A DNA stretch of 64,000 bases from Norana najaformis (lineage: Eukaryota; Annelida; Clitellata; Crassiclitellata; Hormogastridae): the NCBI GenBank assembly GCA_964023275.1, contig OZ029929.1, forward strand, positions 3,165,844 through 3,229,843, in the 5' to 3' direction. Within the stretch, counting starts at the first letter, position 1, and the number at the start of each line of letters is the position of its first letter. A model generated the notes under the pieces. The model ran no database searches. It saw only the letters and a list, made by a program, of their open reading frames with translations, and was not told the origin of the DNA. This document shows, piece by piece, positions 11,129 to 23,072 of this stretch. The position numbers were made by a program, and so were the translations under genes.

Positions 11129-11439
11129 TTAATTACATTTAAGAGAGGGATGGATAGGTAACTGCGAGACATTAGAGACATTAGGCCGGTGGTAGTAACT
11201 TTTCCAAGTAATAAGGGAATATGCAGTATACAGTTCACTTGTAGTAGTGGTTAACACGAGGTCAAAAGTACTTGCACGTTCCGAATATTGTCTAGTCTTC
11301 ATTCGGTAGGTAGATCTTTCATCGAGGTGTGCTCTGGTCGTCGGCTGCATAGTATTTAAAGCGTTCTCATTTCGAAATTTGTTTATCCTCTGTGGATAAT
11401 ATTCAATGGTTAATAATAAGGACAACTTCCTCTAATACC

Positions 11440-12200
11440 ATAATAAACATTCTGTGAAATTTTCATTGAAATCCGAGATGGTCGAGCTGGAGCCATTCGT
11501 TGAATTGAGGTGGAATGACCCTTCCTGCACCATGTGTTGATGCATCTTGCATGTTAAATAGGTAGCGGCAGGAGCCACAGCATAACTGCATGTTGAGCGG
11601 GTTTGCATGTAAACGGGTCGCACTTAATCTGGACTGCACTGTATATGTACTGTGTAGACTGAGGTAGATATTTGCCACCAGTTATGGCCGCTTTCAGCTG
11701 ACTCTGAGCTCCAAGATAATCATACTCTTCATTATGACTCATCTTTCAAAGCATGACAGTGTTATCAGAGTAGGATGCAAAAATGTAAAAGCTCTTAATT
11801 TTACAGTGACAACTTAAAATTTTTACAAGTTTATCTTTTATTATCTTTTAAATTAATTAATTAATTGCACGTATGGAAGAATAAAATGAATTTGCTTATT
11901 CTTATGTAGTCTGTGTGACTGCACATGCTTCAGTACAAGTGCCATACCCAGTGATTGTTGTGTATACACTACAGTACCTGATTATGTTAAAACTTTACAA
12001 AAGTGAAAACAAAGAAATGGTTAAGATGAAATTTGGTGACACAAATTGTTTACACTAGTTCTCTGCATTTCATGTGAAATAATTTGTAATTGTACATGTG
12101 CTATTTGAGTTATTCTTCCAAAAATCATGTGTACTTAAGTAAATTTGGGACCCATGGCTGTGAATGGGGTTATACCCAAATTTCCATTAATATCAGTGTG
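11440..12200. other. No gene seen
   Basis: AT-rich sequence between two LINEs. Short open frames at 11432-11742 on the minus strand have no recognisable motif and may be 5' sequence of the CR1-like element. A TTAATTAATTAATT run lies near 11850. Confidence 0.4.
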
Positions 12201-12222
12201 TATTATAGCGAGGGTTTGGTGT

Positions 12223-13412
12223 CATGTCATGTCATGTAATCATCTCTGGACTGGATCCAGTCGTTGATTTCTCTATGACATCCCTCCACAAATCTCGTTT
12301 CCCGGCCATCTCCTCAAGGGTCATTCTCCGTCTGCCCTCCGTTTTCCCATAGATAGTAACTCCGGCACCTTTCAGATCCTCTTCAAGGCAGTCTATCCAT
12401 CTTCTTTTCGGTCTTCCCACAGCCCTCTTTCCGTCCGGTTTGTATTTAAAGATTTTCTTTGGATTACGGTTCTCCTCCATCCTCAGGATATGTCCTGCCC
12501 ACTTCATTCTTCTTTTCTTAATCACATTGTTTATCAATGGTTGTTGTGTTCGTTGTCTAATACTTTCATTCGTTACATGGTCCTTATAGCTAACTCTTAG
12601 TATTCTTCTGAGCCATTTGTTTTCTGCTGCATTCAGTTTATTCTCCATTGTTCTTGTGATACTCCATGACTCACATCCATAGATTAGTACTGGGATCACG
12701 CATGTGTTGAGGATTTTTAGCTTTATCTCCAGTTTTATATCATGTCGTTTGAAGACCTTTTGCAACCTGTTAAAGGTTGACCCTGCAAGTGCTATTCTCC
12801 TTTTGATTTCTGTTTCAGATCCTCCCCCTGCTTTCATTTCACTTCCCAGATAGACAAACTTATTTATTACCTCAATTTCTTGTTCCTTAAGCTTAACTAT
12901 CGGCCCGTTGTATTCCTTTTTTGTTATTGGCATTATTTTAGTTTTGTTATAGTTAATTTTCAGTCCAAGTTTTCCACTTTCCTCTGCTAGTGCCTCTAAC
13001 AGCTCCATTATTCTTGTTAGGCATTCTGCAATCAGACATGCATCATCTGCATATTCGACATCCTCTGCATTTCTTGGTTGAGATTGTGCTCCCAAATTAT
13101 GGGTTCTTTCCAGACGTCTCATGATATAGTCTAATACCATATTAAACAAGATTGGTGACAGGATGCACCCCTGTCGGAAACCTGTTTCTATCTTGAACCA
13201 TTCCGTTTCCTCTCCTTCTAATCGAATGCATGCCATTATTGTGCCGTATAGTTTTCTTATGAGTCTGATTAATTTGGCGTGAATGCCATATTTCTCCAAG
13301 ATCTTCCATGCTCCTGATCTCCAGACTGAGTCGTAGGCCTGGGCAAAGTCAATGAAGCACATAACTGTTTCTTTATTGTATTCAATTCTTTTTTCGATTC
13401 AATTCTTTTTTC
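12223..13412 (-). mobile_element. 5'-truncated RTE-like LINE with 11-bp target duplication
   Basis: The insertion is bounded by GGGTTTGGTGT at 12212-12222 and again at 13413-13423. On the minus strand it ends in a short tandem repeat, (ACATG)n, as RTE-type elements do. It starts within the RT palm, so the endonuclease and fingers were lost by 5' truncation. The 5' junction carries a doubled ATTCAATTCTTTTTTCG, possibly filler made during insertion. Confidence 0.85.
12232..13362 (-). CDS. RTE-like reverse transcriptase, C-terminal part, ORF open
   Basis: 376 codons without a stop. In order: palm motif A FIDFAQAYDSV (residues 3-13), motif B-type FRQGCILSPILFN (about 83-95), the YADD polymerase box (about 124-127), the GLKINYNKTKIM segment, the FVYLGSEM thumb-side motif, VIPVLIYGCESW, and the C-terminal RRMKWAGHILRM and GRPKRRWIDCLEEDLK blocks. 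This order is that of RTE/Proto2-type LINE proteins. The apparent start Met lies within the palm, so it is not the true start; the element is 5'-truncated. The intact frame and the clean target duplication argue for a fairly recent insertion. It is not expected to be active without its endonuclease. Confidence 0.85.
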   Translation of the reverse strand: MCFIDFAQAYDSVWRSGAWKILEKYGIHAKLIRLIRKLYGTIMACIRLEGEETEWFKIETGFRQGCILSPILFNMVLDYIMRRLERTHNLGAQSQPRNAEDVEYADDACLIAECLTRIMELLEALAEESGKLGLKINYNKTKIMPITKKEYNGPIVKLKEQEIEVINKFVYLGSEMKAGGGSETEIKRRIALAGSTFNRLQKVFKRHDIKLEIKLKILNTCVIPVLIYGCESWSITRTMENKLNAAENKWLRRILRVSYKDHVTNESIRQRTQQPLINNVIKKRRMKWAGHILRMEENRNPKKIFKYKPDGKRAVGRPKRRWIDCLEEDLKGAGVTIYGKTEGRRRMTLEEMAGKRDLWRDVIEKSTTGSSPEMIT

Positions 13413-13423
13413 GGGTTTGGTGT

Positions 13424-15930
13424 ATTCAATTAAATTACTACATGCCTTTCATTTAAATTCTGTGAGACAGTGGCCAAGCAGCAGTGCATGCTAACAACAA
13501 TTTTATGTAAAAGTCTAATCAGATTTTAAAAATCACTGAACAGACAATCCCCTATTGAGCTGCCACTGCTTACCCACCATTGGCTGTCTAGCTCAGTGGA
13601 CCTGATGTCAGGAAACTGACTTCATTTTTATCTTAATATTAGTGAACCGTCAGTCAGTGCCTTGTGCTTTTAGACACGGACACCATAGAAATTGCTGTTT
13701 AATAATAATTTAATAGTTTTTGTACAATTTTCTTGCAAACTGTACTGATTTTTTGTTAACTGTTTGCTGCATAACGCCTCCCACCTCATGGGCTTTGGCT
13801 TTACAGGAAACAGACAGCTGTGCATTTTAAGCTGTGAGCCTGTGAGTCCATGACTAACACAGCAGTCTGGTGAAAATAATCATTATGCTTATTTGGCCGG
13901 GTATCAGGTATTGCATTCACAGTCTGGGTGCCACCCACTGACAGGCCTGAACAGACTCTTAACCCATTAAAATAAGAAAATTATTTTCTTCTCACGGGCC
14001 CAGATGACAAGTGATTTTACCATAAAGCGTCCTATAAGTTAAACAGTTTTGAACATGTGATATCTCAGTCAGTTCTTGACCTACAGACACAATCTAGACA
14101 TTATTCTTTAGCATTTTATATTCTCTTCCAAACTATCCATCCAGTTTTTTAAACAAAATTTTTTGGTGTACCCAAAGTTGCCCCAAACTCTGTTACAACC
14201 AGTATTTTTACTTGTTTGTGTTCAAGCCCCTATATAAAAAATTTTGTGACAACATATGTTGTGTAAGCACAGAAATGTGCAGAAATTAATGCCAGACAAA
14301 ATCAAAAAGAAATTTTGAAAATATTTTTATAAATGAAGGAGACAGTTTTGTTAATATGTAGCCCACAGGAGTAAAAAGTGATGGCAATGTAAGAAAACAC
14401 ATGAAAACAAATTTTGAACTGACCATATCTTGGTCAATTTTTGACATGCAGGCATGAGGTTAAAATCTTTAGCATTTTATCTCCTCTTTCCCATCCATCT
14501 GTCCAGTTTATGAAACAAAATTTTAGGGTGCTCAAAGTTGCCTGTGCTACCCTGATCTAAAGACATGCGCAGCAACACGACCGCACTGGAAACATCAAAA
14601 ACATTGCAACTTGCACAACGATAGGGCAACAAGAAAAACACTACAACATGGCAGACATCCAGAAAACAGGCTGACGTTTCCTTATCAAATATTTGGTGGC
14701 TCTGAATAGAACCGGTTTGGGTGTGGTGGATCGACGGTGGATGATCACTGTGATTATGGCTGAAGCTTCCTAGATCAATTCCTCTTTGACAGCAGACTGG
14801 ACTGAACAATGTTGGGAGGACAATTTAGCAGTGATGAAAATTTGAACAGTTGTTTTGATGTTCTGTACAATCAAGTGGAGGTACCAGTTCAAAGCCATGA
14901 ACTGATCCCTTGTCATGATTCATGAAACCTAGGGATCATTTGGCAAGGCATCAGTTGACCCGTAGGTATGCATCCATATTGGATCTTGTAGCTCATTGTG
15001 ATGATGCTACAGATACATGCATCTGTAGAAGAGAAGTAGGGCTCCATTTAGTTTTCTTGTTTGCTGTGCAGCTGACCTGCTTTGCTTGGCTTGCAGATTT
15101 TTCTGTTCAGCTAGCACATTAACAATGCTGTCATCTGCAAACAGTAATAAAGTCCAAAAACGGTGCGTCATTGGCTAGTCCACCTCAGACGCCTGTAGAT
15201 GGAGCAGTTAGAGCAGAAACAGGAAAATCTGATATCTGTTCAGTCCATTCTCTCCTGCCTGAATTATAAGCATCCATTACATCTGACCCACTTTCACGGT
15301 TGGGGCAGAACATATCAAATGTCATCTCTGTAGATGTCGGTGTAGGTATTGGAATGTCTTCAGCCAGAGCCACTTCACTTTCATCCCTTGATCCACCAGA
15401 CATCTTGTTTTCATTTGTCATATGTGTTGAAACTACCATCATCATACATTCCTAAAGCATTTGTCTCAAATTTTGAATATCCTGGTCAGAAAGACCACGC
15501 CTTGCCATCTTGGTTTGTTTAAATATGTGATTTAAATGTCTGATTCTATTGGTTGATTTTTATGTCTATGTCACAATTCTAAAAATATCTTCCACTTATT
15601 TATTTGCCTAATTATATTATCTTGGCCTAAGTGATGTAAAGTTTTAGAACAGTAATGTCTATGATAGGCCAACGGCTGTCTAGATAATAGTACCCACCAT
15701 TTGACTTCTGATGCCTGCTCATTGGTGCTAACACTGCCTGTTTGGTTATGTTGGGTTAATTAAGCAAGCACATTACCTTTACTTTATTAAAGCTGGATGG
15801 GAATCTTTCATTGTGCATTACTGAACAGTTTTCAATGAACTAACAACAAGAACAGCCCAGACTGGTTTTGAAATATCTTCCACGTATAGAGTGCTGTACC
15901 TGTTAGCAATGCTTTGTGTGTATGTATTTA
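13424..15930. other. Unclassified region, no host gene recognised
   Basis: The area holds a tandem pair of unknown repeats (next entry) and several open frames of 66-110 codons on both strands. These have no motif I know; one example is a minus-strand frame at 15185-15445 rich in Ser, Glu and Thr. At 13588-13598 the string TAGCTCAGTGG matches a tRNA A box, but no convincing B box follows. It may be an old element without recognisable coding sequence. Confidence 0.4.
14041..14560. repeat. Diverged direct repeat, ~367-bp spacing
   Basis: 14045-14185 and 14412-14550 share, in order, TTTTGAAC...GAYATCTYRGTCA, TTTAGCATTTTAT, CTCTT, CATCCAGTT/GTCCAGTTT, AAACAAAATTTT and CCAAAGTTGCC / TCAAAGTTGCC. 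The two copies are perhaps 75-80 percent identical by eye. I cannot tell which mobile family, if any, this belongs to. Confidence 0.5.
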
Positions 15931-15939
15931 TGTGTGTGC

Positions 15940-16960
15940 TGGACAGTTATATAGCACCTCTTAGAAACTGCAGAGGTACTGGCTTCAGAAGTTAGTAGTG
16001 TAATTAAGTAGTACAAGGTGTAATACAACGTAGGTGTTGGAAGTTGTTTCAGACATCCATCAGTGGTATATATGTAAACACAAACGAAGTTAACACAACA
16101 GTCGTTACCAAGCAGGGCATTTTCTTTATGATTGAAATGCCCTGATGTAAGAGATACAAGACCTAGAAGATAGATGTGACTTCATGGTGTGTGAGTTATC
16201 AATGGTTACACCTGGAGTTTTAATTTGTCTGATAATGGGATATTGATTGCTGTAAGGTCAATAGGTGAATGTGAAGAGAAAGACTGCATTTGCTGATGGC
16301 TGTGAAAAATATTGACTGACTTATCAGGGTTGATTAAGCTAAAGCAGAACCAAATGTGAAGAGAGAACAGAGAGAGTTCGAGTTCAGTTTTAGCTGAGGG
16401 ATTTGTGGGAGAGAGCAATTTCAAGTTGAGTATCATGAGCATATTGCTGGATTATTGTATTATGGATGCATAGAATTTGACATATAGGTGAAATAAAGTT
16501 TGAAAAAAGGAGAGACCTGAGGACAGAACCCTGAGGTATACACGTGAACGACAGGCAACAAGATCAGAGCAAGGTGAGTTTATTGCCACTTGTTGAGAAC
16601 AGTCATAAGAAGATATCCAGACAAGAGTGGAACCTGAAATTCCAAGGGATGTACAGAGACAAGACAACAAAATACCATGATCTACAGAATCAAATCAAGA
16701 GATATAAGAAGAGATGCTTTTGCCAGAATCCACTGAGTGAAATATCTTGTAAAGTGTCAGTGAGAACAGTCTCAGTTGAAAGATGTTTATATGCCCCTGA
16801 GTGTCATCGATTGCCCTGGTAGACAGAAGACCTATCTACTGCTGTGAATATAAATGATATAATATACTGTATAAGCATATCAATCATAACATTAGTCTGA
16901 ATATAAATAGATGTATAGTGGTCAGTGGCCATGGGGTCCAGAGGGGTCATGGGATGGGCA
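15940..16960 (-). mobile_element. L2-like LINE relic (RT palm to 3' end)
   Basis: On the minus strand: IPQGSVLRSLLF (motif B) near 16520, then ISPICQI and a QQYAHDTQLEI box (the YADDTQ position with D to H) near 16430. Further on are TPGVTIDN and a 3' end close to ATAGCACCTCTTAGAAACTG at 15950. There are many stops. The flank 16800-16960 probably still belongs to it. Confidence 0.65.
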
Positions 16961-17094
16961 AGACATTGACCTATGGAGAATGGATAAAAAGACCAAGCGT
17001 TCAATCAAAAGGAGGAGGCGCAAAGCTGAGTCGAGGCAGAAGGAGGCATCATCAGAGAAAAAAGTTTGACAAGAGGATCAGACAGTCGATTCAG

Positions 17095-17400
17095 TCATTG
17101 CAGAAGGACTTGTTGCCGCCAGGGACATGTTGTCGCCAAGGGGTGTGTCATCGCCAAGGGACTTGTCATTGCAGTAACATGTTCTTTGGCGATGATGCAT
17201 CCCCGTGTGACAACACATCCTTCGGCAACTATATATCCTTCTGCGATGACTGAAACGACTGTGTCGAATCATCCTTCTGTGATAAATCCCTCTGCGACAA
17301 CATGCCTCTTGGTGACAACACGTCCTTCATGACGACACATCCTTCAGCGATGACAAGTCCCTGTTCATTGGGTCTGCCATGCAATAAGAAAAAGATGTGT
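17095..17400. repeat. Degenerate ~15-18-bp minisatellite with internal inversion
   Basis: From 17110 to 17170 units read GTTGTCGCCAAGGG / TCATCGCCAAGGG. From 17185 on, the reverse-complement form dominates, with CCTTCGGCAAC, CCTTCTGCGATGA, CCCTCTGCGACAACATG and CCTTCAGCGATGACA. The array is therefore a minisatellite that flips orientation around 17175 and could fold back on itself. Frames predicted on both strands are repeat artefacts. Confidence 0.65.
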
Positions 17401-17559
17401 TGCTCAGAGACGACCCCATGCACCGTCCAATAAAGACAATAGAGGAGGTTGTCATCAATGGGAATCTCAGGAAAATATCTGTAGACTTTAAAAAAATCTT
17501 AAACTCAGACTTGGACATGTGTACATGTGAGAATTATTGTGCATATTCTGCATTTAACT

Positions 17560-17920
17560 AATCTCTTTGCTTCTTTTGGTTCTCTGCCCTCAGGCAGGTT
17601 CAAACGTCTGATGACGCCACTCCTCTCGGTGCTGGGCTTCTTCTTTCAGCCTGCTGTATCCGTCCGTCATCATCCATTCCAACAGCATCTGTCTGGGTCT
17701 TCCTCTTGTCCTCTTCCCCTCCAATGCCCTCAATTACGGTTCTCAAGAGTGAGTCCCCCTCTCAGTATGTGACCAATCCATTTTCATGGTCGACTCTTTA
17801 TTGTAGCTATCAAGGATCTTTCTTCCTCAACTCTTCAGCACCTCCTCATTTGTTATGTGCTCCATCCAACTAACTTTTTCCATCCTGTGCCATATCAAAA
17901 TTTAACTAACCAATCTATCA
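17560..17920 (-). mobile_element. RT C-terminal relic (endonuclease/RT LINE)
   Basis: On the minus strand the remains include a HMTNEEVL-like start near 17860, KWIGHI-type sequence, [17 protein letters not shown] near 17700 and [14 protein letters not shown] near 17610. This run is the usual C-terminal end of L1/RTE-like polyproteins. It is broken by stops and frameshifts. Confidence 0.6.
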
Positions 17921-17984
17921 AAATGAGCAAGAAGCATGAACAGTGGTCATCTTGGCTTCTGGACATACACTTTTCATACGAGTC

Positions 17985-18242
17985 TGTCTGGCCAAGTCAC
18001 AGTGTAGAACTGTTATGGGCTCTTGTGTTTTCTCACTGCTGCTCCAAGGAATGAAGCCACCTACCTAACCATCTCCAAAACTCAAATTCTTTTCTTTCCT
18101 TCAGGAAACATCTCAGGACTCACTATTTCTGACATTCAAACAGTTGGGTGTGAGACTGTGCTACCACCTGGCGGCTTACTAACCTGCACCTTAGGTTCAC
18201 GTGGCTGTGTGACTTTGACAATAATAATAATAATAATAATAA
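17985..18242 (+). mobile_element. LINE 3' end with AAT microsatellite tail
   Basis: The + strand contains FLSFRKHLRTHYF in a decayed frame (18085-18125), the typical last RT residues of L2-like elements (a form of SFKxxLKTHLF). About 100 bp of 3' UTR and an (AAT)n tail at 18220-18242 follow. Confidence 0.5.
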
Positions 18243-18690
18243 CTTTCCCATCCACATTGACTTCAGGTGCCGGCGCAGACGAATTGGCAGCAGATAGGAA
18301 ATGCCAGAAATATAGCGCTCTTGCACAGAACTACCACTTTGTACCTTCGGCGTTCGAGACGCTTGGCCCAGTCAACAGCAGTGGCCTACTCTTCATAACA
18401 GAGTTAGGGCGTTATCTGTCTCGTATAACCAGTGACACGAGAGAAACCAGTTATCTTTTCCAGTGCATTGCTATCACAATTCAATGCTTCAATTCTATTG
18501 CCTTCCACAGTATTTTTGCTCCGCCAGATCTTGACGATTTCTAGCCGTCCCAGAATTCTTTATTCTCCAGATAATTTTTTAAAATCCTGAGGGATCATAT
18601 ATACCTCGGGTTTAAAAAAAAGTAATAAAAAATAATATTATTATTATTTATTATTATTATTAATAAAATAATAATGTTATTGTTAGAATT
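18243..18690 (+). mobile_element. LINE C-terminal tail of the YLDD-type RT family
   Basis: The + frame reads KCQKYSALAQNYHFVPSAFE, then TLGPVNSSGLLFITELGRYL, then TRETSYLFQCIAITIQ and ends at 18543. This order (Y..L...Y.FVP.A.ETLG, F..ELGR, F..QR.S.AIQ) is the conserved C-terminal region of a LINE group whose RT has a YLDD box. The 3' UTR ends with CCTGAGGGATCATATATACC and a TTA-rich tail (18600-18690). A reverse-oriented tail of the same kind lies in a cathepsin intron at 61163-61300. Confidence 0.6.
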
Positions 18691-18961
18691 ATTAATACCA
18701 TAGTCAATATTAATAATAAGTTATGTTTGCTATTTTAGGGATGTTACTTGAAAACTGCTATTGCCCATTAGGAAAACCTTGCTAATCGTCAGAGGTTTGA
18801 ATGGCCATTGCAGACTTGTGAGATTTTGCCAGAGACAAAAAGGAGGACAAAACGAATCGTCTGCTGTTCAATGCTTCCAGCTTTATATTTGTTTGGATGA
18901 GAGAGCAATATTGATGGAAGCGGCGGGGTACAAGTCTTCAGCCTAGTGCCCCTCGTCTTCC

Positions 18962-19044
18962 ATGTCGTCTCTGCGAAGTTTTGTCTTCGGCTGTGTTTCT
19001 GATCGCGGCCCAGAGCCACCTCGACCTACCAAACGGCTGCCCAA
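18962..19044 (+). CDS. RhoGAP gene exon 1 (start codon)
   Basis: ATG at 18962 opens MSSLRSFVFGCVSDRGPEPP and RPTKRLPK, ending at AA before the strong donor GTAAGC. The exon leaves two bases of a codon, exactly what exon 2 needs (AA plus A gives Lys). It sits in a slightly GC-richer stretch that may include the 5' UTR (about 18880-18961). The assignment is inferred from phase and donor quality, since such a short N-terminus carries no domain. Confidence 0.6.
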
Positions 19045-22000
19045 GTAAGCAGTCCATTCATAAATGACACTTCCATAAGTGGTACCAGTAAGCAGTAGTT
19101 ACAAATAAACTGGTTAGTCATTACACATGCCAGTTGAGGATGTAATAGCACTTTTACTAGGCAAACACCCAAAAACATGGTTTTGCAAAGGACATTGGCT
19201 AAAAATATATGGCATTGAAAAGGTTAAACAAATTTTATGATTGTGCTTTAGCTCTGTCTCCAGTGGTTATGAAGATACTTGAGTTTAAGCGAAGGAAATG
19301 AAATTTAATCGGTTACCTGAAGACTGTAACTGTGGAGAGGACAGTGGCTAAAATATATGGTGCTCAATCGGTTTAATAAAAAGAGCCACATTGTTGCAGC
19401 AGTGAACCAGTGAGCGCTGATCGTGGAAGAATGTTGCAGTGATGCTTCTCTGGCATAGAACGAGTTCAACATGATCTGTAATGGCTGCAGACTCATTCTT
19501 GGCACATTAGCCTTCATTGAAATCTAAAAACATGCTTGGTCATATCTAAATTATAATTTTAACATATTTTAGCAGTAAAGTGTGCATTTTGTATTAAAGA
19601 TTTAATGTTTACAGAGTCTATCCAACAGTTTTGTATGCAAATATGTGGTCTGCTGTGACAGTATGTGAGTTTTAAGACATAATTCTCTAGAAATGGGTCT
19701 GAAAGTTGTTTTGGGTTGATAGCATTCATTTTGAAGTTTTAACGTATTTTGGTGAAACATATTGTAATCTATACACTTTCACTTAAATCCTACAATTTTA
19801 TGTTTGTACAGCACAGACCCATTTACGCATGGTCGTAAGGGAAGGGGGGCAAAGTCACCACAGCTGTGTTAACAAACTGCAGGTTAAGAGGGCCATGCTG
19901 AATACAGTAGTGTATGATTTATTTATATCTTTGTGTGGCTAGAAAGCTCAGAGACATAGGCTGTTTGAGTGAAGGCACTTGCACTGTAGTCTGCTCTATA
20001 AGACAGTTTTGTCCAATTAGTTTGAAAGACCATTTTGCTGCTCTGTTCTGGGCAAAAGTGTGCAATTTAATACCAGACGATTTGCGTTTCTGGATGTTAT
20101 GATTTTAATTTCTTACTGTATTTTTGCTGAGGCTGTGGTTATGGCTTCCTCATTACAGTGCTTTTTTATTTGTTGTTTTTTGTTCCTGTTGCTATTCCTT
20201 ACCAAATCTGGTAGAGGCATTTGTCAGAACTGATCACATAAAATGATTTGATGATTTAGAACATAACATGGTGTTAATGAAAGTTGTAAGTCATAGAGAC
20301 AAACAGGAAAGAAACATTAAGACAAGTAGGTATGACTCATGCAAAGATGGGAGGACTATCCAAATGGAACAGCAGACTGAGGGAAGGAGGTAGACTGAGG
20401 CACACAGATACGAAGACATGGCAGAGTATGACTCCAAAGGGCCATTCATTCATCCAAGGGAGGGAGCTGGAAGGAAGAGTGCGATCCGTAGGACAGACGG
20501 CGGAGTACAGGAATGTGAGGGAAGGAGAATGATACAATGAATGCGAGAAGATGGAATGCTACTGAAGTTGGCCGCCTTGCCAGGATGACCAAATAAGGGT
20601 GCTTGGAAGACGATAAGCCTACATGGAGAGAGATAGAATGCTAAACAGGCGGCAAGGCAGTGGATAAAGATCACCATATAAGGAAAGTATCCAGGACTAG
20701 AGGCAGGCAAAGAACAAGGGAGTTAGAATTGACTTGCAGCGAGATGCGACAGAGGAATCCGCTCTTGAGACAGCACTCTGCAATAGACTGCAAACGGACC
20801 TCAAGAGGCTGCAAAGGAGGTCAATATCTGCGGAGAGCGAAAAATGGGAAAATGTGTATAAGGACATCTTTACTACTGTGGCTGTGTATTCATTGTAAAT
20901 AGAGTTGTTCTAAAATAAACGCATCATTTGAACAATCTTCATCAACAAACCAGATGCAAAAAAATATCCCAAAGAGACGCATACCAACTAGTAACACCAC
21001 TACCACCAACAAATGTTTTATGTCGACCATCAAAAACATTACATCCCTTTTAAATACAACTCTGTCCAGTTAGATACCTTGAAAACTCACATGGTATGTT
21101 CACTTTGTTTACATCCAGTCACTGCCGGCTTAGCTCTCTGAGCTAAGTAATTATTAGCATCATGATTTGCTTCAGGGAAGATCTCAGCCAACAATTCTCA
21201 TTATAAATACAGCCCCTGCATCTAAGGCATGAAAATATATCCAATGCTGATGAATCTATCATACCAGTGAGCCAGCCAACCCTTTTTGTAAACTTTTTCG
21301 ACCAGCATAGACTAGGGTTTTCCAATAAATGGAGACTGGTGAAAACCCTAGTCTAGGTTATGCAGAGTCACCCGCACCTCCTCCAAAGCAGTGGACAACA
21401 GCTGCACAGATAGCTTGATATGTTGACAAACTGATAAGACCAACTGTCAGATGACATGTAAGTTTAAATATCATCTGCATAGAAATGATATCCCAGAGAA
21501 TAATTGTTGAGCAATGTACAGGTAATGGTGTGATGTATAATGTAAACTAAAGAGGACAAAGTGCAGAACCCTGCCGCATGTCAACAAGCACTAGATGAGG
21601 AACTGGTTGAGTAAGAAGTTTGTGCTTATACTTATTTTACTGCTACATGGTATGCAACAGTGGCTGGGTATGAGGGATATGTGAATTGTGAACCAGAGTT
21701 TGGCCCTCTGGCTTGTGCTGTATGAACTTGTGTATTTGCACTTAGATTATTTGTTGTAGTGCTCCATTTGAACGCCAAAGGTCAGCCAGGTACACATAAA
21801 ATCTAGTTAGGGTTCGGCTGTTGCTAAAGATGGCTCACATGCAGCTGAATCATTTATGCTTTGCCAGGAATAAAAGCTTCATGCATCAGTCAAGTTTAGT
21901 TGCATGATGTATGTTTTATATTCTGTGACAACTGTGTCTTCTGACTGGGAGAAGTTTGCTGTTTTTCTTAGCAGAATTTTTTTTAAATTACCATTTAAAC

Positions 22001-23021
22001 ACTGCATAGATCTAATGCTCTGAAAATTAGACACTGACCGCCATCCATGAGAAGGCTTTTATCTGTCAGATATATGGACTCACTTGCTCACATGGCCCTA
22101 TCCACCAGTAAAGGAAACAAGTATTTGATCAGACAATTAATTATAAGGGGTCAGTATATGCTTGCACTGTACATTTTACAGCACCTTTGAATGTCTCTGA
22201 CTGTGCATACCCTGCCAAACCTTGTGCAGCAGTGAATTCATTTGCCCCTCAAAACATATGGGAAGGTCACAGTTGTCAGTCTGATTTTGAGGAGTGTGCG
22301 AGATTAGTCAGGATAATCATACGGTTATCAGAACTTATTCTTTACTGTTAAATATCCTTAATAAAATCTGAAGTTTTGTGCATGATTGTGGATAATTATG
22401 TCACTCCTGAAAAGGTGCTACATAAACAATAAAATCTGAAGTTTTGTGCATGATTGTGGATAATTATGTCACTCCTGAAAAGGTGCTACGTAAACATTCA
22501 GATACTTGTACATGTGTAGAGGTGCATAACTACAAGTTCCAGGAGTTTTGAGAGTTTCTTGTTTACTCTTGAGCAGCTTAACAGGTGCTATATGAATATC
22601 TGGATGTGTACATACAGTACTGTGTTAATTTACAGTGAATCATGTTCTGCCAAAGCTTTCATGTTTGTAAAAACAGTTAAATAAAGAATAAGTTTTTAAT
22701 ACATGAAACATTTGACAACTTTAACTGGTTGCATAACTGTTTTTTTTGCATTCTAAGTTTAGGGATTGTGAAACTAACTTTTATATTGCATGACCTATGA
22801 CCCAGAATGATGCCATGGACAATTATTTGGATGCACTGATATTAACATTAATTTTGTCTTTTGACCATGCTATCAATGACTGATGTTATCGAAGCTTTTA
22901 AATAAATCTATTATTTCATCAGGAACGTCATTTTCCAACATAATATGGTAGCTTAAATTAAGTATTTAAGTTCTGGGTAGTGCTGTAACATCTTTATTGT
23001 TGTAACAGTGCTGTAGGGAGT

Positions 23022-23072
<51 letters not shown>

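Larger units (their letters stand above)
8880..11430 (-). mobile_element. CR1-like LINE with internal deletion in the RT
   Basis: On the minus strand the element has a cysteine-rich N-terminal segment, an AP endonuclease, the EN-RT linker, and the N-terminal RT up to AKVVPIFKSG near 9190. It then jumps directly to the last RT residues (RQFSIIICGPSCWNSLP, 9014-9145, stop at 9002-9004). The fingers, palm (YADD box) and thumb are therefore missing. The extent at the 5' end (about 11430) is uncertain. Confidence 0.8.

Noticed and set aside
13588..13598. tRNA A box TAGCTCAGTGG as a tRNA gene or SINE
   Set aside because: No B box at the right distance and no cloverleaf pairing.
20332..20902. Basic, Arg/Lys/Glu-rich ORFs in a purine-rich stretch
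   Set aside because: No recognisable domain, no splice context and poor start contexts; could be an old element, but nothing decides it.
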